Assembly: GCF_900323885.1 (NCBI RefSeq)
Contig: NZ_OOHJ01000018.1
Coordinates: 868,001 to 932,000 of the forward strand
Length of the DNA stretch: 64,000 nucleotides
Direction: 5' to 3'
From: [Actinomadura] parvosata subsp. kistnae
GTDB taxonomy: Bacteria > Actinomycetota > Actinomycetes > Streptosporangiales > Streptosporangiaceae
Within the stretch, counting starts at the first letter, position 1; each line of letters opens with the position of its first letter. A program made the translations under genes and the position numbers. Under the pieces are notes generated by a model. The model was given only the letters and a program-made list of their open reading frames with translations. It was not told where the DNA came from and did not search any database. Positions 8,206 through 16,045 of this stretch are shown piece after piece.

Positions 8206-9033
8206 TCAAGCGCTTCGGGTGAACGCCGCCGCGTGCTCGGCCGCCCACCGCGCGAACGTGCGCGGCGGGCGGCCCGTCACCTCCTCGACCGTGGGCGTGA
8301 CCTGGTAGGCGCCCTCCGGCACGTTGCCGAAGACCTCGATCTGGAACTCGATCATCTCCTCCGGCACGCCCTGCGCCCGGTAGCGCTCGCGCATCTCGTC
8401 CACGGTCAGCTCCCTGAACGCGATCTCGCGGCCGATCGCCTCCGACAGGATCCGCACCTTGGCGGGCACGTCGAGCAGCTCGGGGCCGGTGAGGCCGTAG
8501 GAGCGGCCCTCGTGGCCGTCCTCGGTGAGCGCGGTGGCGATCACGGCGCCGATGTCGGCCTCGTGCACCATCGCGGTCTTCGTCGCCGCGAACGGCTCCT
8601 CGATCAGGCCACTCTCCCGTACGGGCTCGGCCCAGGCCAGCGCGTTGGCCATGAACTCGGTCGGCTGCACGTACGTCCAGGCCAGGTCGCTGCCGGTCAC
8701 GGCGGGTTCGAGCGTGCCCGGCGACCAGCCACTGAGCAGCGTCACCTTGCCCACGCCCGCCTTCCTGATCGCCTCGACGATCTCGGGCCCGTTGCGCAGC
8801 GGCGCGTACGCGGAGTCGGCGGCGTCGATGAGGTGCACGCCCTCGACGCCCTTCAGCGCCGGCCGGAGCGTCTCGGTACGGCCGAGATCCCCCTGGACGA
8901 CCTCCACCCCTTCGGGCAGCCGCGCCCGGCCGGGGTCGCGGGTCAGGGCGCGGACCCGGTGGCCCGCCTCGAGAAGGTACGCGACGACGTGCCTGCCCAC
9001 GGAGCCCGTGGCTCCGGTCACCAAATAGGTCAT
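8206..9033 (-). CDS. NmrA-like NAD(P)-binding reductase
   Basis: 275-residue atypical short-chain dehydrogenase. The N-terminal Rossmann motif is TGATGSVGRHVV. The body (VEGVHLIDAADSA, VGKVTLLSGWSPGT, YGLTGPELLDVPAKV) resembles NmrA/azoreductase-like sensors or reductases. The start at ATG 9033 (MTYLVTGATG) is preferred, since the longer frame would run into the end of the upstream PadR gene. Eighteen bases separate it from that gene, so they may share a transcript. The substrate is unknown. Confidence 0.85.
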   Translation of the reverse strand: MTYLVTGATGSVGRHVVAYLLEAGHRVRALTRDPGRARLPEGVEVVQGDLGRTETLRPALKGVEGVHLIDAADSAYAPLRNGPEIVEAIRKAGVGKVTLLSGWSPGTLEPAVTGSDLAWTYVQPTEFMANALAWAEPVRESGLIEEPFAATKTAMVHEADIGAVIATALTEDGHEGRSYGLTGPELLDVPAKVRILSEAIGREIAFRELTVDEMRERYRAQGVPEEMIEFQIEVFGNVPEGAYQVTPTVEEVTGRPPRTFARWAAEHAAAFTRSA

Positions 9034-9050
9034 GACGCCGACGTTAGGCA

Positions 9051-9605
9051 CTATTGCGGCACGTTCAGTTCCGCGATCCGCCGGCGCAGCCACTCTTTCT
9101 CGGCCTGGCTGGAGGCGCGGGCGATCAGCAGCATGCCCCGCCGGTACGGGTCCGGCTCGTCCCGCGCCCGGACCGGCTGGCCACCCTCGTAGAAGAAGCT
9201 CGCGGGCGCCTCCAGGAAGGCCAGCCGGCGGCTCAGCACCCGCGCCTGGTCGGCCGGGTCGGGCAGCGCCGACAGGAACGTCAGCAGCGCAAAGAACCGC
9301 GTCTGGTCACTGATGTCGAGGTCGGCGGGCTCGCGCAGCCGCCGCAGCAGCTCCTCGCGGCCGGCGTCCGTGATCGTCAGCACCTGCCTGCGGGCCGCCG
9401 CCGCGCCCGCCTCCTCGTGCCGCTCCACCAGCCCCTTCGCCTCCAGCCTGGCGATCGCGGGGTAGAGCGCGCCGTCGCTGACCGGGCGCAGGTGGCCGGT
9501 GAGCGCGGTCAGCCGGGACTTGAGCTCGTAGCCGTGCATGGGGCGCTCGTTCAGGAAGCCCAGGATCGTCAGGGACAGGTCGCCGCCGCTTGCCATGGGG
9601 TGCAT
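9051..9605 (-). CDS. PadR-family transcriptional regulator
   Basis: 184-residue repressor-type protein. An N-terminal winged helix (LTILGFLNERPMHGYELKSRL, then GALYPAIARLEAKGLVE) is followed by a C-terminal helical dimerisation region typical of PadR subfamily 2. The start could be 9605 or 9596. It is divergent from the MATE efflux gene, with a 13-bp inverted repeat between them, so it most likely represses that exporter and itself. Confidence 0.9.
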   Translation of the reverse strand: MHPMASGGDLSLTILGFLNERPMHGYELKSRLTALTGHLRPVSDGALYPAIARLEAKGLVERHEEAGAAAARRQVLTITDAGREELLRRLREPADLDISDQTRFFALLTFLSALPDPADQARVLSRRLAFLEAPASFFYEGGQPVRARDEPDPYRRGMLLIARASSQAEKEWLRRRIAELNVPQ

Positions 9606-9614
9606 CGTAACGCT

Positions 9615-9648
9615 ATACCTCTTTTCGATGTATAACGAAAAGAGGTAT
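9615..9648. promoter_or_regulatory. Operator between PadR and MATE genes
   Basis: Perfect inverted repeat: ATACCTCTTTTCG (9615-9627) and its complement (9636-9648), separated by 8 bases. It fills the 48-bp divergent intergenic region and ends 5 bases before the MATE start. A TATAAC element lies within it. Binding by the PadR protein is inference. Confidence 0.75.
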
Positions 9649-9653
9649 CTACG

Positions 9654-11060
9654 GTGATCAGGCTGGCACTGCCCATCTACGTGGAACTGCTCACCGCCGT
9701 GGTCGCGGTCGGCGTGATCGACCTGCTCTGGGTCTCCGGGCTCGGCGAGGCGGCCATCGCGGCCGTCACCGTGGGCACCACGGCCGAGTACCTGGCCTAC
9801 GGGCTCTTCCTCGCCGTGCCGACCGGCGTCACCGTGCTGGTGGGCCGGCGCGACGGCCACGTGCCGCTCGGGCCCGTGATCAGGACCGGATGGGTGCTGT
9901 GGGCGCTCTTCTCGGTGGCCGTGGCCGTGCCGGGAGTGCTGCTGCGCGAGCCGCTGGCGGCCCTGTTCACCGACTCCCCCGCGCTGACCGCCGACTTCTT
10001 CCTGATCTCGCTCGGCGGGCTGCCGGTGTACTTCGCGCAGACGGTCGTGGACGGGGTGCTCAAGGGGCGGGGAGACACCCGGCGGCCCATGCGGCACGCG
10101 ATCATCTGCAACGTGCTGGTGGTCGGGCTGGACCCGCTGTTCATCTACGGGCTGGGAATGGGGGTGCGGGGCGCGGCACTGGCCACGGTGATCGCACGGG
10201 CACTCACGCTGGCGATCGCTCTCAGGTCACTGACCCACCTGCACGACACCGGCGCCGGCGCGCCTTCTGAGAACGGCACAGGTGCGGGCGAGCCGGGCGG
10301 GGCGGGGCGTGACGGTGGGGGCCGCCGGATGGCGGGCGAGGTTGTTCGTACCGGGCTGCCCATGTCCGGAGATTTCCTGGCACGCGCCCTGGTGGGGATG
10401 GCGCTGGTGGAGATCGTCGCCGGGTTCGGCACGGCGGCGGTGGCCGGGTACGGGATCGGGCAGAAGGTCATGCTGGCCGGCGTCATGGTGTTCTACGCGC
10501 TGCGGCAGGCGGCGATGATCCGCACCGCCCGGTCCGAGGCCGCCGGGTCGCCGCTCCTGCTCGGGCTCGGGTCCGGCGCGGTGGTCGCGGTCGTCCTGAA
10601 CGTGCTGGCCGCGCCGGTCGCCGGGCTGTTCACCGGCGACCCGGCGGTGGCCGTGGGCTTCCTGCGCTGGATGACGCTCTACCTGGTGCCCTTCGGCGGG
10701 CTGATCGCCGTGGGCGGGGTGCTGCAGGCGAGCGGGCGTGGCGGCCGGCTGCTCGCCGCCACGCTGGCGGGCTTCGCCGTGCAACTGCCTCTCGCGTACG
10801 CCCTGAGCGCCTGGCTCGGCGTGACGGGCGTGTGGCTCTCGATGGCGGCCGGCGCCACCCTCAGCCTCGCGGGCACGCTCACACCGCTCACGAACGCGCC
10901 GGCACCGCCCACGAGCGGAAGCCCGGTGGACGTGCCGGCGCGGACTGCGAGGATCAGCCCTTCAGGCGGGTCAGGGCGGCGCGCAGGCGGTCCTGGGCGC
11001 GTTCGCGGCCCAGCACCTCGATCGACTCGAACAGCGGCAGACCCACCGTGCGCCCCGTGA
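9654..11060 (+). CDS. MATE-family efflux transporter
   Basis: Membrane cation-coupled multidrug/toxin exporter, 468 residues with about 12 hydrophobic segments. MATE-typical phrases include LPIYVELLTAVVAVGVIDLLWVSGLG, GLPVYFAQTVVDGVLKGRGDTRRPM and the pseudo-symmetric GLPMSGDFLARALVGM. The last 60 residues after SLAGTLTPL are Pro/Arg/Gly-rich and non-membrane. They overlap the convergent gltX by 107 bp, suggesting a lost original stop. Start GTG 9654. Probably controlled by the divergent PadR. Confidence 0.88.
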   Translation: MIRLALPIYVELLTAVVAVGVIDLLWVSGLGEAAIAAVTVGTTAEYLAYGLFLAVPTGVTVLVGRRDGHVPLGPVIRTGWVLWALFSVAVAVPGVLLREPLAALFTDSPALTADFFLISLGGLPVYFAQTVVDGVLKGRGDTRRPMRHAIICNVLVVGLDPLFIYGLGMGVRGAALATVIARALTLAIALRSLTHLHDTGAGAPSENGTGAGEPGGAGRDGGGRRMAGEVVRTGLPMSGDFLARALVGMALVEIVAGFGTAAVAGYGIGQKVMLAGVMVFYALRQAAMIRTARSEAAGSPLLLGLGSGAVVAVVLNVLAAPVAGLFTGDPAVAVGFLRWMTLYLVPFGGLIAVGGVLQASGRGGRLLAATLAGFAVQLPLAYALSAWLGVTGVWLSMAAGATLSLAGTLTPLTNAPAPPTSGSPVDVPARTARISPSGGSGRRAGGPGRVRGPAPRSTRTAADPPCAP

Positions 11061-12327
11061 TCGCCACCCGCACCGGCGCCTGCGCCTTGCCCAGCTTGAG
11101 GCCGTGGGCGGTGCCGACCTCCTCCAGCGCCTGCTTGAGCGACTCGGGGTCCCAGCTCACGGTCTCGAGGCGCTCGAGGTAGCCGGTGAGGATCGCCTCG
11201 GGGGCGTTCTTCATGGCTTTGTCCCACGACGCCTGGTCGAAGACGGGCTCGTCGAGGAAGAGGAAGTCGACGTTCTGCCGGATCTCCGACAGCACCCCGA
11301 TGCGCGTCTGGGCCAGCGCGGCGACCTTGCTGAACAGCTCGCGGTCCCACGACGCGTCGAGGTAGGGCGAGCAGCGCTCCTCGAACGTCTCCAGCGGCAG
11401 CGCCCGGATGTACTCGCCGTTGAAGGCGCGCAGCTTCTTCTCGTCGAAGAACGCGCTGGCGGAGTTGACGTCCTCCAGCTTGAACAGCGGCACCATCTCC
11501 GACCACGGCATGATCTCGCGGTCGTCGCCGGGGCCCCAGCCGAGCAGCATGAGGTAGTTGACCATCGCTTCGGCCAGGTAGCCCTCGGCGCGGTAGTCCT
11601 CAAGGGCGACCTTGTCGCGGCGCTTGGACAGCTTCTTGCGCTGCTCGTTGACGATCACCGGCAGGTGCGCCCACACGGGCGGGGTCGCGCCCAGGGCCGG
11701 CCAGAGCAGCATCTGCTTGGCGGCGTTGCCGAGGTGCTCCTCGCCGCGTACGACGTGGGTGATGTTCTGGGTGATGTCGTCGACCGCGTTGGCCAGCACG
11801 TAGAGGGGCGAGCCGTCGGTGCGGGCGATGACGAAGTCTTCCTGCGCGGCGTTGGGGAACTCGACGTTGCCGCGGACGAGGTCGGACACGACCGTCACGC
11901 CCTCGTCGGGGGTGCGGAACCGCACGGCGCCCTCGGTGAGGCCGCGCTCGCGGCAGTGGCCGTCGTAGCCCTTGTGCTCGGAGCCGGTGCGGGCGACCAG
12001 GGCCTCGCGCGTGCAGTCGCAGTAGTAGGCCCGGCCGTCGGCCAGCAGCTTGGCGACGGCCTCGCGGTGCTGCGGCTCGTACGCCGACTGGAAGTAGGGG
12101 CCCTCGAAGACCGGGTTGGTGCCGTTGATGCCGATCCAGTCGAGGGCGGAGATGATGCCCTCGGTCCACTCCGGCCGGTTGCGGGAGGCGTCGGTGTCTT
12201 CGATGCGCAGCACGAAGCGGCCGCCCGACTGCTCGGCCAGCGCCCAGTTGAACAGCGCCGTGCGCGCGCCGCCGACGTGGAACATGCCGGTTGGGGACGG
12301 TGCGAACCGCACCCGTACGTCAGTCAC
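10954..12327 (-). CDS. gltX: Glutamyl-tRNA synthetase
   Basis: Charges tRNA-Glu with glutamate; class I synthetase of 457 residues, slightly shorter than most bacterial GltX. The HIGH-type motif is in RFAPSPTGMFHVGGARTALFNWA, RIEDTD is present, and the KMSKS-type motif is KKLSKRRDKVALEDYRAEGYLAEA. A GTG start at 12327 directly precedes TDVRVRFAPSPTG and overlaps the stop of the upstream FAH-family gene by 8 bases, implying translational coupling. The tRNA-Glu array lies 8 kb away. Confidence 0.96.
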   Translation of the reverse strand: MTDVRVRFAPSPTGMFHVGGARTALFNWALAEQSGGRFVLRIEDTDASRNRPEWTEGIISALDWIGINGTNPVFEGPYFQSAYEPQHREAVAKLLADGRAYYCDCTREALVARTGSEHKGYDGHCRERGLTEGAVRFRTPDEGVTVVSDLVRGNVEFPNAAQEDFVIARTDGSPLYVLANAVDDITQNITHVVRGEEHLGNAAKQMLLWPALGATPPVWAHLPVIVNEQRKKLSKRRDKVALEDYRAEGYLAEAMVNYLMLLGWGPGDDREIMPWSEMVPLFKLEDVNSASAFFDEKKLRAFNGEYIRALPLETFEERCSPYLDASWDRELFSKVAALAQTRIGVLSEIRQNVDFLFLDEPVFDQASWDKAMKNAPEAILTGYLERLETVSWDPESLKQALEEVGTAHGLKLGKAQAPVRVAITGRTVGLPLFESIEVLGRERAQDRLRAALTRLKG

Positions 12328-13096
12328 GGGAGACCACCTTGTTCGTGAGTGTGCCGATGCCTTCGATGCCGACGCTGACCTCGTCACCGATCTCGAGCGG
12401 GCCGACGCCCGCCGGCGTGCCGGTCAGGATGACGTCGCCGGGGATCAGCGTCATGACCGCGCTGACGTAGGCGACCAGCGCGGGGATGTCGTTGATGAGC
12501 TGGCTGGTGCGCCCGCTCTGCCGGATCTCGCCGTTGACCGTGGTCGTCAGCGCCAGGTCGCTCGCGTCGAGATCGGTCTGGATCCACGGGCCGAGCGGGC
12601 AGAACGTGTCGAACCCCTTGGCGCGTGTGAACTGCACGTCCTTCTTCTGCAGGTCGCGGGCGGTGACGTCGTTGGCGCAGGTGTAGCCGAAGATGACGTC
12701 CTTGACCCGCTCGACCGGCACCTCCCGGCAGAGCCGGCCGATCACCACAGCCAGCTCGCCTTCGTAGTCGACGCGCTCGGACAGCGAGGTGGGGTAGGCG
12801 ATGCTCTCGCCGTGGCCGATCACGGAGGTGGACGGCTTGATGAAGATGAGGGGCTCTTCGGGCACCTCGTTGCCCAGCTCGGCCGCGTGCTCGGCGTAGT
12901 TTCTGCCGATGGCGATGACCTTGCTCGGCAGCATCGGGGCCAGCAGCTTCACCTGGGACAGCGGGAGCCGCTCGCCGGTGAACTGCACCTGGCCGAACGG
13001 GTGACCGGAGATCGCGGAGATGAACTCCTCCCCGGGGCCGCCCTCGACCACGCCGAACGAGACGCCTTCGCCTGTGGAGAACCTCGCTATACGCAC
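12320..13096 (-). CDS. Fumarylacetoacetate hydrolase-family protein
   Basis: 258-residue FAH-fold enzyme for which oxaloacetate, acylpyruvate or 2-keto-dienoate hydrolase/decarboxylase activities are known in the family. After a short N-terminal domain come VIAIGRNYAEHAAELG, the metal-binding EGELAVVIG, the NDVTARDLQKKDVQF loop and LTGTPAGVGPLEIGDEV. It forms a two-gene operon with gltX, an arrangement also known from Streptomyces. The exact substrate cannot be read from the sequence. Confidence 0.9.
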   Translation of the reverse strand: MRIARFSTGEGVSFGVVEGGPGEEFISAISGHPFGQVQFTGERLPLSQVKLLAPMLPSKVIAIGRNYAEHAAELGNEVPEEPLIFIKPSTSVIGHGESIAYPTSLSERVDYEGELAVVIGRLCREVPVERVKDVIFGYTCANDVTARDLQKKDVQFTRAKGFDTFCPLGPWIQTDLDASDLALTTTVNGEIRQSGRTSQLINDIPALVAYVSAVMTLIPGDVILTGTPAGVGPLEIGDEVSVGIEGIGTLTNKVVSRD

Positions 13097-13265
13097 CTGA
13101 CAAGGCTATCGCCGCCGCCGGAGGGGTCCGTCACGTTTTCCGCGCGCCACCCCGCACGGGTCAGGAGCTGTCCATTTTTGGATCCAGAGTCCGTTTTGCA
13201 GGGCTTCGGGCGTGTAACAGCGGTTATCTGTGCCTTGAAGAAGACACCTAAGGAGGTGACGGATC

Positions 13266-13775
13266 GTGTCGGACACGATGTCCAACCGGCCCGGCGGGGC
13301 CACCGCGACGGGAACCGTGCCACGGGCCAGAACCCAGGAGAGCACGACCTCGCTCATCACGGAGAAGGGCACCACCAGCATCGACGACGGTGTCGTCGCC
13401 AAGATCGCCGGCCTGGCGGCCAGGGAGGTGTCCGGCGTGTACGCCATGGGCGGAGGCGCGGCGCGGGCACTGGGAAGCGTGCGCGGCATCGTCGGCGGGG
13501 ACCGGAACGTCGCCCAGGGCGTGTCGGTCGAGGTGGGCGAGCGGCAGGCGGCCGTGGACCTCGACCTCGTCGCCGAGTACGGCACCGCGATCCCCGACCT
13601 GGCGGCGGCCGTCAGGAAGAACGTGATCGGGGCGGTCGAGCGGATGTGCGGGCTCGAGGTCACCGAGGTCAACATCCGCGTGGACGACGTCCACTTGCCC
13701 GACCAGGACCGCGACCGGGACCGGGGGTCCGACGGGCAGAGGGGGGACGCGCAGCCGGAGCCCCGCGTCCAATGA
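13266..13775 (+). CDS. Asp23/Gls24-family envelope stress protein
   Basis: First gene of a six-gene coupled operon. The 169 residues have the alkaline-shock-protein core TSIDDGVVAKIAGLAAREVSGVYAM, VEVGERQAAVDLDLVAEYGTAIPDLAAAVRKNV and a C-terminal charged tail. The GTG start has an almost perfect ribosome-binding site, TAAGGAGGTGA, 6 bases upstream, so high expression is likely. Cytoplasmic, probably recruited to the membrane by downstream gene products; Asp23 proteins in Gram-positives are membrane-associated envelope-stress factors. Confidence 0.9.
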   Translation: MSDTMSNRPGGATATGTVPRARTQESTTSLITEKGTTSIDDGVVAKIAGLAAREVSGVYAMGGGAARALGSVRGIVGGDRNVAQGVSVEVGERQAAVDLDLVAEYGTAIPDLAAAVRKNVIGAVERMCGLEVTEVNIRVDDVHLPDQDRDRDRGSDGQRGDAQPEPRVQ

Positions 13776-14143
13776 CCGCACCCACCCCGCCGAGCCCCGC
13801 CCCGAGCCCCGCCCCGAGCTCCGCCGCCGGCCCGGCGGGCCCTGGCGGCGAGGAGCGCTCCGGGGCCGCCACCGAGGCGCGGCTGATCGCCGATCGGGCG
13901 CTGGCCTGCCGGGGTGTGGCGCGGCTGTCCGGCGGGCCGTTCGGCACGGTGGCCACCTACCTGCCGGGACAGCGCCTCACGGGCGTGTCCGCGGACGAGC
14001 GCGACGTGGAGATCGCGATCGTGGCCACGCTGGACCGCCCGCTGCCCCAGACCGCCGACGAGGTGCGCAGCGCCGTGGCGGACCTGGCCGGGGACCGCCC
14101 GGTGCACGTGCGCGTCGACGACATCATCGTGGAGGGAACATGA
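13772..14143 (+). CDS. Asp23-operon small protein, Pro/Ala-rich N-terminus
   Basis: 123-residue protein starting at an ATG overlapping the previous stop (ATGA). The first 30 residues are Pro/Ser/Ala-rich and low complexity. The rest (LIADRALACRGVARLSGGPFGTVATYLPGQRL, VEIAIVATLDRPLPQTADEVRSAVADL, VHVRVDDIIVEG) looks like a divergent half Asp23/Gls24 domain. It probably interacts with the other operon products. Function is inferred only from position and this weak similarity. Confidence 0.8.
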   Translation: MTAPTPPSPAPSPAPSSAAGPAGPGGEERSGAATEARLIADRALACRGVARLSGGPFGTVATYLPGQRLTGVSADERDVEIAIVATLDRPLPQTADEVRSAVADLAGDRPVHVRVDDIIVEGT

Positions 14144-14328
14144 ACAACATCCAGTGGATGCCGCTCATCGGCATGGCCGTCGGCATCGTGCTCGGGCTGG
14201 CCGGCGCGTTCGGCGGGCTGGGCGCGTTCCTGCTCGTGCTCGTCCTGGGCGCGGTCGGGTTCCTGGTGGGCAGGATCGCCGAGAGCGGCGAGATCAACCT
14301 GTCGGGACTGTCCGTGAGGCGTAAATGA
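14140..14328 (+). CDS. Small two-helix membrane protein (DUF2273-like)
   Basis: 62 residues, mostly hydrophobic: two predicted membrane helices (about 5-25 and 27-45) and a short basic C-terminal tail. ATGA overlap with the preceding gene and with the next. Small membrane partners of this type (DUF2273) accompany Asp23 genes in other Gram-positives, so it may serve as membrane anchor. Confidence 0.82.
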   Translation: MNNIQWMPLIGMAVGIVLGLAGAFGGLGAFLLVLVLGAVGFLVGRIAESGEINLSGLSVRRK

Positions 14329-14678
14329 CCGTGACGGTGCCCGCCCAGCGGCGCGCTCCCCTGCCCGCGCCCGAGCGGCGCGGCCGCACGGAGGTTGCCG
14401 ACCGGGTGGTGAGCAAGATCGCCTGCGTGGCCGCCGCGGAAGTGCCCGAGGTGCGGGACGTGCAGCCGCGCGGGCTCCCGTGGACGCCGTCGGCCGGCGA
14501 GGTGCACGGCGACCAGGCCGTCGTACGGCTCAACGTCAGCGTGGCCTACCCGGCGCCGCTGCACGCGGTGGCGGCCCGGCTGCGTGAGCACGTCATCGAC
14601 CGTGTCGCCGCCCAGACCGGCCTGCACGTCACGCGCCTGGACATCACGATGACCGACGTCGGCGGGGACCTGCCATGA
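14325..14678 (+). CDS. Second Asp23/Gls24-family protein
   Basis: 117 residues with a compact alkaline-shock domain: TEVADRVVSKIACVAAAEVPEVRDV, then AVVRLNVSVAYPAPLHAVAARLREHVIDRVAAQTGL and VTRLDITMTDV. It is a shorter paralogue of the first gene in this operon, coupled by ATGA overlaps on both sides. It probably forms a hetero-assembly with the first Asp23 protein. Confidence 0.87.
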   Translation: MTVTVPAQRRAPLPAPERRGRTEVADRVVSKIACVAAAEVPEVRDVQPRGLPWTPSAGEVHGDQAVVRLNVSVAYPAPLHAVAARLREHVIDRVAAQTGLHVTRLDITMTDVGGDLP

Positions 14679-15436
14679 CCGAACACGAACCACCACGCTT
14701 CGAAACCACCGGCCCCGACCACCTCGAAGGCGGTGCGCACCGGGCCACCGCCGACCCGTCGCGCCCGGAAACCGGCGACCAGGCCACTGAGCGGGCCGAT
14801 CACCGGACGGACCGTGCCGATCACGGGGCCGATCACGGGGCCCATCACCCGGCCGATCACCGCGCCGATCACCGGGCCGATCGGGCCGCTGATCGGGCCG
14901 CCGTGCGGGCGTTCCGGCCGCGGCGGCGCGTTCCCGCTGTGATCGTGGCGGCGTTGCTCGCGGTGCTGAGCCTGCTCGTCCTCGCCGAGACGGTCTCGGC
15001 CCTGGCCGGACGGCCCCTGCGCTGGGTCCCGTACGACCGGATGCTGGCCTGGGCGGGCTCCACGCTGTGGTCGGACCCGAGGGTGCTGGCGGGTGCGGCG
15101 GTGGTGACGCTGGCCGGGCTGGTGTTGCTGGCGATCGCGCTGGTGCCGGGCCGGCCGAGGATGGTGCCCGTACGCAGCGGGGATCCTGACCTGGTCATCG
15201 GGCTGCGGCCCAGGAGCGTCACCCGGGCCCTGGCGCACGCGGCCGAGCAGGTGCCGGGCGTGCGCTCGGCCCGTGCGACGCTGCGCGGCCACACGTTCGC
15301 CGTCACGCCGGTCACGTGCGGGCGGGACGTGGACGGCTTCGGCCAGGACGTGCGGGCCGCCGTGCTGTCGAGGCTGGCGGCGCTGGACCTCGTGGAGCCG
15401 TACCGGGTGTCGGTGAATGTCAGGGAGCAGCGGTGA
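14675..15436 (+). CDS. DUF6286-like membrane protein with Ala-Asp-His repeats
   Basis: 253 residues. An N-terminal hydrophilic segment (about 1-85) contains tetrapeptide repeats of the type ADH(G/R/P) ending in ADRA. Two membrane helices follow (about 88-110 and 140-160) and then a soluble C-terminal domain with an Asp23-like ending (LRPRSVTRALAHAAEQVPGVRSARATLRG). The His-rich repeat could bind metal ions, but that is speculation. Part of the coupled Asp23 operon. Confidence 0.82.
   Translation: MTEHEPPRFETTGPDHLEGGAHRATADPSRPETGDQATERADHRTDRADHGADHGAHHPADHRADHRADRAADRAAVRAFRPRRRVPAVIVAALLAVLSLLVLAETVSALAGRPLRWVPYDRMLAWAGSTLWSDPRVLAGAAVVTLAGLVLLAIALVPGRPRMVPVRSGDPDLVIGLRPRSVTRALAHAAEQVPGVRSARATLRGHTFAVTPVTCGRDVDGFGQDVRAAVLSRLAALDLVEPYRVSVNVREQR
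14795..14899 (+). repeat. 12-bp tandem repeat encoding ADHx
   Basis: Seven in-frame 12-base units run from 14816 to 14899, consensus GCCGATCACSGG, with an isolated related unit at 14795. They encode ADHG, ADHG, AHHP, ADHR, ADHR, ADRA and ADRA. Length variation between relatives is likely. Confidence 0.9.
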
Positions 15437-16029
15437 TCAAGGGGATGAACGGCAGGAGGACGGGGCGCGGCAACCGGTGGGGGCTGGCCCTGGTGGGGCT
15501 GGTGCTGGCGATCCTGGGCGGCTCGGCGCTGGCGCGCGGGCTGGGCGCGTTCCCGCAGAACTGGGCCGCCGCGCGGACGACGGTCGTGGACGGCAACGTG
15601 GTGGCGTTCTTCGCGCGCACCAGCCCGGGGATCTGGTGGCTGGTGGCGCTGGCCGCGCTGGTGGTGGCGGTGCTGGCGGTGCGGTGGCTGCTCGTGCAGG
15701 GGCGCAGGGACGCGCGGCGGGTGCTGCGCATCGAGGACGGCCCGACCGGCGTGACGGAGGTGTCGGAGTCGGGGATGGCGCAGGCGGTGGCCGCGGACGT
15801 CGAGTCCAGCCCGGCCGTGTTCCATGCCGCCGCGCACCTGGTGGGCCCGCGCCCGGAGGTGCGGTTGCGGGTGGTGGCCGACGAGTCGGCGCCCATGGGC
15901 GAGCTGAGCCGGCACCTGTCGGCGGTGGCGTTGCCGCACGTACGGGACGCGCTGGACCGGGATCGGGTGCCGGCGGTGGCCCGCGTTAGCCTGGAGCCCT
16001 CACCTTCGCCGCACCGAGTCGTGCGCTGA
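15433..16029 (+). CDS. AmaP-like membrane anchor of the Asp23 system
   Basis: 198 residues. The GTG start at 15433 overlaps the previous stop (GTGA), a better coupling than the longer upstream frame; ATG 15445 is an alternative. Two membrane helices (about 15-35 and 57-80) are followed by a soluble domain (ITEDGPTGVTEVSESGMAQAVAADVESS-like, AAHLVGPRPEVRLRVVADESAPMGEL). The topology resembles the alkaline-shock membrane anchor AmaP that tethers Asp23 in staphylococci. It is the last gene of the operon. Confidence 0.82.
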   Translation: MIKGMNGRRTGRGNRWGLALVGLVLAILGGSALARGLGAFPQNWAAARTTVVDGNVVAFFARTSPGIWWLVALAALVVAVLAVRWLLVQGRRDARRVLRIEDGPTGVTEVSESGMAQAVAADVESSPAVFHAAAHLVGPRPEVRLRVVADESAPMGELSRHLSAVALPHVRDALDRDRVPAVARVSLEPSPSPHRVVR

Positions 16030-16045
16030 CGAGAGGGGTCCTCTG

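Noticed and set aside
13097..13265. Possible stress-sigma promoter before the Asp23 operon
   Set aside because: I looked for GGGTAY-type and GGAA...GTT-type patterns in this 169-base gap and found no convincing pair; only the strong ribosome-binding site is supported.
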